64,000 nt of DNA from positions 186,001 to 250,000 of the forward strand of contig CAWCJS010000024.1 in assembly GCA_963795795.1 (NCBI GenBank). Reading direction: 5' to 3'. The position numbers and the translations under genes were made by a program. This document shows, in pieces, positions 55,082 to 63,292 of the stretch. This stretch comes from Palsa-504 sp963795795 (GTDB lineage: Bacteria; Actinomycetota; Actinomycetes; Streptosporangiales; Streptosporangiaceae). The stretch's first letter is position 1. The number at the start of each line of letters is the position of its first letter. The notes beneath the pieces are model-generated. The model was given only the letters and a program-made list of their open reading frames with translations. It was not told the DNA's origin and did no database searches.

Positions 55082-56152
55082 GTGACAACCTCCGTTATTC
55101 CAGGGCCTCGGCCCTCCCATCACTCCGGCCCCGGCTATGTGGCAAACCCCAAAGTGCCCGACTTCGAACTAGGCAAGCCACTGAGAGACGCCGCGGCACG
55201 GTGGCTCAACCTCGTTCCCGCCGAACACCGCCATGACGGCCGGGAATCGGCGAAGGATGCGCTGGAGACGCTACGGGAACACGCGCGCAGCTGCCCTGAT
55301 CATCCGCTTGGGGCCCTGTGGGTGGCCCATCGCCACCTGAGGGACCCGGTGCCCGCGGTCCGGATCGCGTCGCTCGTGCTCGCCTCGGAGGCGCTGTGGT
55401 GGCTTGGGCATTATGAGGATGCACGCATGGCCGCCCAGGCGGCGGCCGACGCTGATCCGGCGTCTGCCCAGGCGCTATGGCGCCTTGCGGTCGCGCTGTA
55501 CCGCCAGGGTCAATTCGAGCAGGCAGGCGAACGCCTCGATGACCTGCTGAAATTGGCCAGCCGGTTCGCTCCTGCGTGGGCGCTACGCGGCCAGGTCAAA
55601 GTCTGGCTCGACGCGGACAACCCTGAGGCGGGGCGGGCCGACTTCGCCGCCGCGGCGGCGCTGACCTCCGGTTCGGGCACCTGGGTGGTGCCGTACCGGA
55701 TGGCGAGTGCTGACTTCCATGCGCAGGCTGAGGCAGAGATCAGGCTGCACGACGCGGAGACCGGCGGTTCCTCCGGCGCCCTGGCGGACGTGGTGTTCCT
55801 GCCGGACAAGTCGCGGGTCGAGCGGGGTGTAGATCCGGATCGCCGGTGGCATCTGGAAGGGCCCAGCACTGGGGGCGGCGATTCGGACAATGTGTTCGGC
55901 GGGCTGGGCGGGGACTTCGCCGCGGGGGCACGCTCGCGAGTCTCCTTCGGGACGAGGTTCGTGCTTTATCAGCGGAACATCGAGAACCTCTGTAAGGACA
56001 GGGCGGTTCTGCGCGAGGAGATCCGCAAGTCGGTGGCGGAACTTTTCGACGCGGCTCTCGAGCCCCACGCGGCGATCGCGATCAAGGGTGCGCCTGAGCA
56101 ACACGCCGAGGCGGCAAACGTCCCAGGGGATGAGGACGGCTACGGAGGTTGA
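55082..56152 (+). CDS. TPR-like protein with a metallopeptidase-like C-terminal region
   Basis: 356 residues. The first 200 carry TPR-like helices (LASEALWWLGHYEDARMAAQAA, then LWRLAVALYRQGQFEQAGERL). The C-terminal part (about 215-330) resembles PF06262 metallopeptidase proteins (VVFLPDKSRVERG, then FVLYQRNIENLCKDRAVLREEI), but the zinc motif HExxH expected after that is absent (KSVAELFDAAL). If the resemblance is real it is a degenerate enzyme. The start is GTG at 55082 with GGAG upstream. It begins 18 bases after the ligase stop, so co-transcription is likely. Function unknown. Confidence 0.65.
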   Translation: MTTSVIPGPRPSHHSGPGYVANPKVPDFELGKPLRDAAARWLNLVPAEHRHDGRESAKDALETLREHARSCPDHPLGALWVAHRHLRDPVPAVRIASLVLASEALWWLGHYEDARMAAQAAADADPASAQALWRLAVALYRQGQFEQAGERLDDLLKLASRFAPAWALRGQVKVWLDADNPEAGRADFAAAAALTSGSGTWVVPYRMASADFHAQAEAEIRLHDAETGGSSGALADVVFLPDKSRVERGVDPDRRWHLEGPSTGGGDSDNVFGGLGGDFAAGARSRVSFGTRFVLYQRNIENLCKDRAVLREEIRKSVAELFDAALEPHAAIAIKGAPEQHAEAANVPGDEDGYGG

Positions 56153-56200
56153 CAGGCGGGGGTCCGGCGGCCGGGCCGCCGTCGCGTCTGGGTACGGCGA

Positions 56201-56707
56201 TCACGACCGTCCGTGATGATCGCCGCGTCGGCGGAGCCAGCGGACGAACCGGACGACCGCGGCCACGGCGAGGATCTCGGCGGCGACGCCGCCCGCGAGG
56301 GCCGGGTAGTCCGCCCCGCCGTGCGGCGGGTAGGCGTGGAGCAGCACCACGGCGCTGACCCACAGGAGCACAGCGGCGAGCGCGGGCAGGACGCCGCCGG
56401 GGAGCTTGGGCCGGTTCAGCGGGCGGCGCCTGGACCGGCTGGCCCAGCGGACCGAGGCGGTCACCGTAGCGCTGGCGCCCGGCGCGGGCCGGTGCAGCCG
56501 GCAGGCGCTGCGGCAGATGCCGGCCGCGTACCGCAGCGCGCGGGCCCGGCGCAGCGCGGCCACCCGGACGGCGGGATCATCCAGGATGGCCAGGAGTTCG
56601 GCGGACCACTCCCGGCGGCGTTCCTCGCGCACGTCGCGGGGCAGGCGGCGGCAGGCGGCGCGGATCAGCAGCTCGGCGATCTGCTGGGCGGCCGGGTGGG
56701 TGGTCAC
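56201..56707 (-). CDS. two-helix membrane protein encoded with a PadR regulator
   Basis: 168 residues. The N-terminal 90 are charged helices (ELLIRAACRRLPRDVREERRREW); two hydrophobic segments follow at about 107-127 and 133-155, and the end is basic. The GTG start at 56707 overlaps the PadR stop (GTGA), so the two are translationally coupled. Small membrane proteins of this kind next to PadR genes often take part in permease or stress regulation; no family was identified. Confidence 0.75.
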   Translation of the reverse strand: MTTHPAAQQIAELLIRAACRRLPRDVREERRREWSAELLAILDDPAVRVAALRRARALRYAAGICRSACRLHRPAPGASATVTASVRWASRSRRRPLNRPKLPGGVLPALAAVLLWVSAVVLLHAYPPHGGADYPALAGGVAAEILAVAAVVRFVRWLRRRGDHHGRS

Positions 56708-57039
56708 CGCGTTGCCCCGGGAGCCGGCCGGGTCGCACCGCGCCGCGGGGAGCGCCGCACGGCGTTCCGGGCGGCGGCTTGCGCCAGCTCGAGCCGGGCG
56801 ACCCGGACGCCCTCGCCGGTGAGCTGGTAGTACTTGCGCGGCGGCCGCCCAGCGGCGTCCTCGCGCGGCTGCTCCCACTGCGCGGCGACCAGGCCCTGGT
56901 CCTGCAGCCGGGCGAGCATCGGGTACAGGGTGCCGCTGGGCAGCCGGGCCGCCTTCATCAGGTCATAGCCGTAGCGCGGCGCGGACACGTCGGCCAGGAA
57001 CACCCGCAGCACCCGCTCCAGCGGCCCGGTCACCTTCAC
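56704..57039 (-). CDS. PadR-family transcriptional regulator
   Basis: 111 residues. Winged helix-turn-helix with RYGYDLMKAARLPSGTLYPMLARLQDQGLV, then the wing RKYYQLTGEG. The C-terminal dimerisation helix is short, as in the small PadR group, and ends in a basic tail. GTG at 57039. It is divergent from a PH-like gene, and an 18-base palindrome sits 6 bases upstream of its start codon, a likely autoregulation site. Confidence 0.9.
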   Translation of the reverse strand: MKVTGPLERVLRVFLADVSAPRYGYDLMKAARLPSGTLYPMLARLQDQGLVAAQWEQPREDAAGRPPRKYYQLTGEGVRVARLELAQAAARNAVRRSPRRGATRPAPGATR

Positions 57040-57045
57040 AGATCT

Positions 57046-57063
57046 ATCCTACATATGTAGGAT
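57046..57063. promoter_or_regulatory. PadR operator candidate
   Basis: ATCCTACATATGTAGGAT is a perfect 18-base palindrome in the 30-base gap between the divergent PadR and PH-like genes. ATGT/ACAT half sites are usual for PadR proteins. It would control both genes at once. Confidence 0.75.
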
Positions 57064-57069
57064 GGTGTC

Positions 57070-57414
57070 ATGTACAGAGACCGGTGGATCGAGTGCACTG
57101 CCGATGAGATCCGCATCCGCGGCTATTACTTCCCGTGGGGCACCAAGCGGATTCCGTACCGGTCGATCCGCGGTTTCCGGCGCGTCGACCTCAGCGCTAC
57201 GCGGGGCCGGGGACGGATCTGGGGTACCGCGAACCCGCGCTACTGGGCCAGCCTGGACCCGGGCCGACCAGGCAAGAGGCAAGCGCTGATCCTCGACCTT
57301 GGCCGCTTCGTGCGGCCGTTCATCACGCCGGACGACCCCGACGCGGTCGAGTCCGCCATCCGGGAGCATGCGCACGTGGAGCGCACCGGCAGCAGCCGGG
57401 CACCCATCGTGTGA
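57070..57414 (+). CDS. small PH-like protein
   Basis: 114 residues without a signal peptide. Successive beta strands (WIECTADEIRIRGYYFPWGTK, then IPYRSIRGFRRVDL) have the look of the bacterial pleckstrin-homology domain, and the C-terminal helix EDPDAVESAI-like PDDPDAVESAIREH completes it. ATG at 57070 is only 7 bases past the palindromic operator, so the message is close to leaderless. It is likely PadR-regulated. Function unknown. Confidence 0.75.
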   Translation: MYRDRWIECTADEIRIRGYYFPWGTKRIPYRSIRGFRRVDLSATRGRGRIWGTANPRYWASLDPGRPGKRQALILDLGRFVRPFITPDDPDAVESAIREHAHVERTGSSRAPIV

Positions 57415-57420
57415 GCAGGC

Positions 57421-57537
57421 CGCGGCAAGCACGGCATCTTCGAGCTCGGCGCGACGAAGCACGAGCACCAGCCCGGGACGTCGTTCCGGGTGTTCCTCGA
57501 CCCGGCGGGGCACCCCTTCTGCCTGTGCCTACGCTGA
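57421..57537 (+). pseudogene. VOC-family protein, C-terminal remnant
   Basis: Thirty-eight codons in one frame (KHEHQPGTSFRVFLDP, then AGHPFCLCLR and a stop) match the end of glyoxalase-like domain proteins. There is no start or upstream part: the preceding sequence belongs to the PH-like gene. A deletion scar. Confidence 0.7.
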
Positions 57538-57545
57538 TCGGGGGC

Positions 57546-59076
57546 TCAGGGGTTCTCCGGGGCGACGTCGACCCAGTCCAGGGTGCGCTGGACGGCTTTG
57601 CGCCAGCCGGCGTAGCCGGACTCGCGGCGGTCTTCGGTCCAGGTGGGGTGCCAGCGCTTGGACTCGCGCCAGTTGGCGCGAAGCTCGTCGGTGTCCCGCC
57701 AGAACCCGGTGGCCAGGCCGGCCGCGTACGCGGCGCCGAGCGCCGTGGTCTCGGCGACCACGGGGCGGCTGACCGGAACGCCGAGGATGTCGGCCTGCAA
57801 CTGCATGCACAGGTCGTTGGCGGTGACGCCGCCGTCCACCTTGAGGACCTCGAGGCGGACCCCGGAGTCGCGCTCCATCGCCTCGGTCACGTCCCTGGTC
57901 TGGTAGGCGATGGCCTCCAGCGTGGCGCGGGCCAGGTGCGCGCTGGTATGGAACCGGGACAGGCCGACGATCGCGCCGCGTGCGTCGGCGCGCCAGTAGG
58001 GCGCGAACAGGCCGGAGAAGGCGGGCACGAAGTACGCGCCGCCGGTGTCGGTGACCTGCGCGGCGAGGGTCTCGCTGGCCGCGGCGGCGCTGATGATGCC
58101 GAGCTGGTCACGCAGCCACTGCACCGCGGCGCCGGTCACGGCGATCGACCCCTCCAGCGCGTAGACGGCGGGCGCGTCGCCCAGCTGGTAGCAGACCGTG
58201 GTGAGCAGGCCGGCCTGGGAACGGACGATGTCGGTGCCGGTGTTCAGCAGCAGGAAGTTGCCCGTGCCGTAGGTGTTCTTGGCCTCGCCGGGGGCGAAGC
58301 AGGTCTGCCCGACGGTGGCGGCCTGCTGGTCCCCCAGGGCGCCGGTGATCGGAAGCTCGCCCGCGAACGGGCCGGTTTTTTTGGTCAGGCCGTAGGGTTC
58401 GCCTGGTCGAAGACGGCGCGATCCGCGGCAGCATCTGGCGCGGGACGGTGAACAGGTCGAGTAGCTCGTCGTCCCAGTCCAGGGTGGCCAGGTTCATCAG
58501 CATGGTGCGGCTGGCGTTGGTGACGTCGGTGACGTGGACCCCGCCGGAGGTGCCGCCGGTCAGGTTCCAGAGCAGCCAGGTATCCACCGTGCCGAAGATC
58601 GCGGCGCCCCGCTCGGCGTCGGGCCTAAGGCCGTCGACGTGGTCGAGCATCCAGCGCAGCTTTCCGCCGGAAAAATAGGTGGCGGGAGGCAGGCCGGCCT
58701 TATGCCTGATCACGTCGCCGCGGCCGTCGGCGTCCAGCGCGGCGGCGATGGAGTCCGTCCTGGTGTCCTGCCACACGATCGCGTTGCCGTACGGACGGCC
58801 GGTGTGCCGGTTCCACACCACCGTGGTCTCCCGCTGGTTGGTCAGGCCGAGCGCGGCGAGGTCGGTGACGCTCAGGTCCGCGCGGTTCAGCGCGGTCGCG
58901 ACGACGGCGCAGGTGCGCTCCCAGATCTCGATGGGGTTGTGCTCGACCCAGCCGGGGCGGGGCAGCACCTGCGTGTGCTCAAGCTGGTGCCTGGCCACCT
59001 CGGTCCCGGAGTGATCGAAGACCATGAACCGGGTGCTCGTGGTGCCCTGATCGACGGCGCCGACGAAATCCGCCAT
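57546..59076 (-). pseudogene. glpK: glycerol kinase, +1 frameshift near 58410
   Basis: ATG at 59076 (GGGGAG upstream) starts VGAVDQGTTSTRFMVFD, and WQDTRT follows; the first frame runs to RIAPSS. The rest, from GEPYGLTKKTGPFAGELPIT through GDQQAATVGQTCF to the C-terminal DWVDVAPENP, is in the next frame. One extra base (or two missing) at about 58404-58415 separates them; the FGGY parts on both sides are intact and the joined length of about 509 is normal. A run of seven A lies 20 bases further, but inside conserved KK codons, so it is not the cause. The enzyme phosphorylates glycerol to feed GlpD, which is divergent next to it. Confidence 0.9.
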
Positions 59077-59177
59077 CTGCTCCCCCTTGAGATCCGTTTG
59101 CCTTGATACCGACATCGCAGGATAGACGGCTGTTCACCGGCGTGTCGGAGTTTGCGGCTAGGTTGACGATGTACATA

Positions 59178-59191
59178 CCCTAGAATTAGGG
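59178..59191. promoter_or_regulatory. inverted repeat between glpK and glpD
   Basis: CCCTA-GAAT-TAGGG lies 28 bases before the glpD start codon in the 142-base divergent promoter gap. A candidate binding site for a glycerol regulator, possibly the product of the gene coupled to glpD. Confidence 0.45.
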
Positions 59192-59218
59192 AAGCACAGC
59201 TGCATGGGGGGATGAGTG

Positions 59219-60934
59219 ATGGCGAGTAATGGCGTCCTGGATGCCAGGGACCGCGCCGCGATGCTCAGCCGGCTGGCCACCGAGCGGTTTGACGTGCTGG
59301 TCATCGGGGGTGGCATCACCGGCGCCGGGGCTGCCCTGGACGCCGCGTCCCGCGGCCTGCGGGTCGCCCTGATCGAATCCCGCGACCTGGCCTCGGGCAC
59401 CTCGAGCCGGTCGAGCAAGCTCATCCACGGCGGCCTGCGGTACCTGGAGCAACTCGACTTCAAGCTGGTCTACGAGGCGCTGCGGGAGCGCGACCTGCTC
59501 GTCTCCAAGCTCGCCCCGCACCTGGTCAAGCCGGTCCGGTTCCTCTTCCCGCTATATAAGAAGGTCGTTGAGCGTCCGTACGTCGGCGCGGGCCTGGTGC
59601 TATACGACGCGATGGAGGGCACCCGGCGACCCGTGCCGTACCACCGGCACCTGTCCGCTCGCGGCGCGCTGAGGCTCGCCCCCGCCCTGAACCCTGGCCG
59701 GCTGGCGGGCGCGATGCTCTATTACGACGCCCAGGTCGACGACGCACGGTACACGCTGACGGTGGCCCGGACGGCGGCCGCGCACAGCGCAGTCGTGGCG
59801 ACCCGCGTTACCGCCGTCGGGCTGACCCGCGGCGCCGACGGGGTGCGGGTCACCGGGGCCCGGGTGCGCGACGAGGAGTCCGGGCGCGAGTTCGGCGTGA
59901 CGGCGGATACCGTGGTGGTCTGCGCCGGGGTGTGGACCGACCTGGTGCACGAGCTGGCCGGGGTGCGCGCGGGCTACCGGGTCCGGATGTCCAAGGGCGT
60001 GCACATCGTGGTGCCGCGGGCGGCGGTGCGCGCCAGCGCCGGGATGATCGTGCGGACCCAGAAGAGCGTGCTGTTCTTCATCCCCTGGGGGGAGCACTGG
60101 ATCGTCGGCACCACCGATACCGACTGGTCTGGTGACCGCGCCGAGCCCGACGCGACCGAGGCGGACATCGACTACCTCCTCACCGCCGCGAACCGGGTGC
60201 TAGTCCGCCCGCTGACCCGCGCCGATGTCATCGGCGTCTACGCGGGGCTGCGCCCGCTGGTGACGGCCAGCGAGAGTAACGGCAAGGGGGACAAGCCCAC
60301 GACCAAGGTGTCGAGGGAGCACGTCGTCGACGTTCCGGTGCCGGGCCTGGCCAGCATCGCGGGCGGTAAGTTCACCACCTACCGGATCATGGCGCGCGAC
60401 GTCGTGGACGCGGCCGTGTCGGACTTCGGGCGTGAGGTGGTACCCGCGTCGGTCACCGACCAGGTGCCGCTGCTTGGGGCGGACGGGCTGGCGGCGGTCC
60501 GGGCCGGGGCGGGACGGCTGGCCGAGGACTACCGGGTGTCCCGCTCGGTGGTGGAGCACCTGCTCGGCAGGTACGGAACGCTGGCGGCCGAGGTGCTCGA
60601 CCTCGTCCGCGCCGACCCCGAGCTGGGCCGGCCGCTGGCCGACGGCCACCCGTACCTGGGCGCCGAAGTCGCCTACGCGGTCACCCACGAGAACGCGCTG
60701 CACGTCGAGGACGTGCTGATGCGGCGGATGCGGCTGAGCTTCGAGTCCGCCGACTCCGGAGCGGGGACGGCGGCCCAGGTGAGCGAGATCATGGGCCGCC
60801 TGCTCGGCTGGAACCGGCGCAAGCGCGCCGTCGAGACGCGCCGGTACCTGGACCTGGTCGCGGCCGAGCACGCCGCCGTGGCTCCCGGTCCGATGCCCAG
60901 CGCGGATCTCGCCGTGAGCGCCGCGGCGGGATGA
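59219..60934 (+). CDS. glpD: glycerol-3-phosphate dehydrogenase, FAD-dependent
   Basis: 571 residues. FAD-binding VLVIGGGITGAGAALDAASRG, then SSRSSKLIHGGLRYL and IAGGKFTTYR, as in aerobic GlpD. It oxidises glycerol-3-phosphate at the membrane and passes electrons to the quinone pool. ATG at 59219 has a GGGGGG run at the best spacing; GTG three bases earlier is the alternative. It is divergent from glpK, and the following regulator overlaps its stop. Confidence 0.94.
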   Translation: MASNGVLDARDRAAMLSRLATERFDVLVIGGGITGAGAALDAASRGLRVALIESRDLASGTSSRSSKLIHGGLRYLEQLDFKLVYEALRERDLLVSKLAPHLVKPVRFLFPLYKKVVERPYVGAGLVLYDAMEGTRRPVPYHRHLSARGALRLAPALNPGRLAGAMLYYDAQVDDARYTLTVARTAAAHSAVVATRVTAVGLTRGADGVRVTGARVRDEESGREFGVTADTVVVCAGVWTDLVHELAGVRAGYRVRMSKGVHIVVPRAAVRASAGMIVRTQKSVLFFIPWGEHWIVGTTDTDWSGDRAEPDATEADIDYLLTAANRVLVRPLTRADVIGVYAGLRPLVTASESNGKGDKPTTKVSREHVVDVPVPGLASIAGGKFTTYRIMARDVVDAAVSDFGREVVPASVTDQVPLLGADGLAAVRAGAGRLAEDYRVSRSVVEHLLGRYGTLAAEVLDLVRADPELGRPLADGHPYLGAEVAYAVTHENALHVEDVLMRRMRLSFESADSGAGTAAQVSEIMGRLLGWNRRKRAVETRRYLDLVAAEHAAVAPGPMPSADLAVSAAAG

Positions 60935-61596
60935 CCGGCGAGGCCCCGGGCCCTAGGCGACCGCTGCTGACCTTCCGGCTGGACGCGGAGCAACGGCAGC
61001 GCCTCAAGGCACGCCTGGCCCGGGAGGGCCACACGATGTCCGAGGTCGTCACCCATGGGCTGCGCCAGTACGTCACGCACGCGCGCAGCGGTGACGGCAC
61101 CGGGCACCCGGTCCCGACCACCCCGGCGGCGGGTCCTGCGGCGGGCGTTCCCGCGGTGCCCGAGCGGATAGCGGCGCGGCTGCGGGACTTGCGGTCGTCG
61201 GGGCGCAGCGAGCTGTTGTCGGCGACGCTGGCGACGCTCACCGAAGCCGGATGGCCGCTGCGCTCGCTGGCCGAGGCCCTGGGCATCAGCCGGCAGGCGG
61301 TGCAGGCGCGCATCCGCCGCCGGGTGCCCGCCGAGCTGAGGGAGCAGGTGGTGGGATGCGAACCTCCGCCGCCGTTCCCGCACCGGCGGGTGGCCAGCGC
61401 GGCCGGGCTCCGCCCGCACCTGACGATCAAGATCGACCATGCGCTGCGCGCCGCCGCGCATCGGGCCGCCGCGCACGAGGGCCGCTCGCTCAGCCTGGTG
61501 GTGGAGTCCATCCTGGACCGCTACCTCCGGCACGGACTGCCAGACCGGGATCAGCCGGGCCGGTCGGTGTCCCGCCCGGCCCGCCGCTCCCGGTAG
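60931..61596 (+). CDS. DNA-binding protein with ribbon-helix-helix and HTH segments
   Basis: 221 residues. A beta strand plus helices at residues 10-45 (LLTFRLDAEQRQRLKARLAREGHTMSEVV) has the ribbon-helix-helix pattern. Residues 75-125 contain a helix-turn-helix (WPLRSLAEALGISRQAVQARIRR), and a second RHH-like unit is at 150-195 (PHLTIKIDHALRAAAHRAA). Start ATG 60931 overlaps the glpD stop (ATGA). A transcription factor for glycerol genes is plausible. The combination of domains is not one I know by name. Confidence 0.75.
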   Translation: MTGEAPGPRRPLLTFRLDAEQRQRLKARLAREGHTMSEVVTHGLRQYVTHARSGDGTGHPVPTTPAAGPAAGVPAVPERIAARLRDLRSSGRSELLSATLATLTEAGWPLRSLAEALGISRQAVQARIRRRVPAELREQVVGCEPPPPFPHRRVASAAGLRPHLTIKIDHALRAAAHRAAAHEGRSLSLVVESILDRYLRHGLPDRDQPGRSVSRPARRSR

Positions 61597-62102
61597 GCCG
61601 CCACGTGCTGCCTGTTGCCGCAGTTGCCCGTGTCGCAATAGAGGCGGGAGCGGTTCTTAGACAGGTCCACGAGGACGGCGTCGCAATCCGGCGCGCCGCA
61701 CAGGCGCAGCCGGTCCGCCTCCCTCAGCCGGACCAGGTCGGCGAACGCGAACGCAGCCTGCGCGGCGATCCGGTGTTCCAGGGTCGCCTCGTGATCGGTC
61801 ACGTGCAGGTGCCAGCCCCAGCCGCCGCCGTGATCGGTCAGCCACGGCCGGGCGCCGGAGGCGCGGAGTAGCTCGTTGGTGAGCTCCGCGAGGTGCTCGC
61901 TGGCCGTGGCCTGCCAGATGGCCCGCAGCCGGGGCCGCAGCGCGCGCACGGCCTCGAGGTCAGCGTCGGTGACGACCGGCCGCGGGTCGACCTGGTGCTT
62001 GTCGAGGAACACCTCGAGCGCACCGACGTCCGTCAGCCCGTCGGCGTTGACCAGATCGGCGGCGAGGACCAGCGCGGCGGTTGTGTCATGAGCAAAAATC
62101 AT
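61551..62102 (-). CDS. CGNR zinc finger / ABATE domain protein
   Basis: 183 residues. The N-terminal ABATE-like domain (ALVLAADLVNADGLTDVGAL) precedes the CGNR zinc finger with four cysteines: LCGAPDC and YCDTGNCGNRQHVAAYRER. Proteins of this kind are likely transcription regulators of stress genes. ATG at 62102 with AGGAG upstream. The 3' end overlaps the RHH gene by 46 bases on the other strand. It is divergent from the EamA transporter, so may regulate it. Confidence 0.9.
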   Translation of the reverse strand: MIFAHDTTAALVLAADLVNADGLTDVGALEVFLDKHQVDPRPVVTDADLEAVRALRPRLRAIWQATASEHLAELTNELLRASGARPWLTDHGGGWGWHLHVTDHEATLEHRIAAQAAFAFADLVRLREADRLRLCGAPDCDAVLVDLSKNRSRLYCDTGNCGNRQHVAAYRERRAGRDTDRPG

Positions 62103-62200
62103 GTTGACTCCTGAACACGGCACAGGCTAGCGTCACTACCATAATCCACTTTTGGTGATGACGCGGGGAGAAATCTGGTGGCGACGCGGGGAGGGTTGTG

Positions 62201-63292
62201 GTGACGGGGCCGGGGAAGGGTGCAGCCGGGCCAGGCAGGACGGGGACGCCGGTCGCGGCGGCGCTGCTGGGAGCCGCTTGCATTTCCAGCTCGGCGGTGG
62301 TGATGAAGCTGGCGTCGACGTCGGCGAGCATCACGGCCCTGGGCCGCTGCGTCTTTGCCCTGCCCCTGCTCGGCGCACTGGTGATCTACGAGCGACGGCG
62401 CGGGGCGCAGGCGCTGCCCGCCCGCGGCCGCTGGCTGGCCCGGCTGGCGGGTGCGTTCCTCGCGGTGGACCTGATCGTCTGGAGCCACACGATCGACGCC
62501 ATCGGCGCCGGGCTCGGCACCGTGGTGACCAACCTCGAGGTGCTGATCATCTCCCTGATGGCGTGGCTGTTCCTCGGTGAACGCCCGCGCCGGTCCCTGA
62601 TCCTGGCGTCCCCGGTCATGCTGGCCGGGCTCGTCCTGGTGGGCGGGCTCGCCGACTTCGGGCACACGCGGGGCTACGGCACCGATCCCGCGCTCGGCGT
62701 GGGGCTCGGGCTGGTCGTAGCGTTCGTGTACGCGATCTACATCCTGACGTTGCGCCAGGCCACGTTCACCCGGCTCACGGGCGGAACGGCTGCGGCCCCG
62801 CGCACCGCGGTGGCCGCCCCGCTGTTCGAGGCGACGATCGGCTGCGCCATCACCGCCGCGGTGCTCGGCCTGGCCCTGCACGACTACCGGCTCGGCCCGG
62901 CCTGGCCGACGCTCGGCTGGCTCGCGCTGCTCGCGCTGACCTCGCAGGTCATCGGCTGGCTGCTGATCACCGTGTCGATGCCGCGGCTGCCCGCCGGGAT
63001 CATCGGCGCGCTGCTGCTCGTGCAGCCTGCGGGATCGGTGGCGCTCAGCTACCTGATCCTCGGTGAGCGGCCTTCCGCCCTTCAGCTGGTCGGCGTGGCG
63101 CTGATCCTGACCGGCGTGCTCGTGGCCGTCGGCGGGCGGGGTCAGAAGGGTGCAGCGGCCGAGGATGAGCTCATGGCCGCGGGGAGCGGCGGGGACGGGA
63201 CCGGGACCAGTGGCTACTCGCGACGGAAGACCAGGATCATTCGCCAGGCGTCCGTCGCGTCGACGGGTGCGTCGGCCTCGAAGTCGCCGTAA
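62201..63292 (+). CDS. EamA/DMT family transporter
   Basis: 363 residues with ten hydrophobic helices in two EamA repeats (PVAAALLGAACISSSAVVMKLAS; the second includes SVALSYLILGERPSALQLVGVALI). It exports a metabolite or amino acid by analogy with the family. GTG at 62201 has GGGAGG 6-10 bases upstream; GTG at 62198 is equally possible. The last 30 codons are soluble and overlap the end of the convergent methyltransferase by 79 bases. Confidence 0.88.
   Translation: MTGPGKGAAGPGRTGTPVAAALLGAACISSSAVVMKLASTSASITALGRCVFALPLLGALVIYERRRGAQALPARGRWLARLAGAFLAVDLIVWSHTIDAIGAGLGTVVTNLEVLIISLMAWLFLGERPRRSLILASPVMLAGLVLVGGLADFGHTRGYGTDPALGVGLGLVVAFVYAIYILTLRQATFTRLTGGTAAAPRTAVAAPLFEATIGCAITAAVLGLALHDYRLGPAWPTLGWLALLALTSQVIGWLLITVSMPRLPAGIIGALLLVQPAGSVALSYLILGERPSALQLVGVALILTGVLVAVGGRGQKGAAAEDELMAAGSGGDGTGTSGYSRRKTRIIRQASVASTGASASKSP

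Noticed and set aside
58376..58382. Seven-base homopolymer as the cause of the glpK frameshift
   Set aside because: The run encodes conserved Lys codons that are already in the downstream frame, so the shift must be upstream of it.
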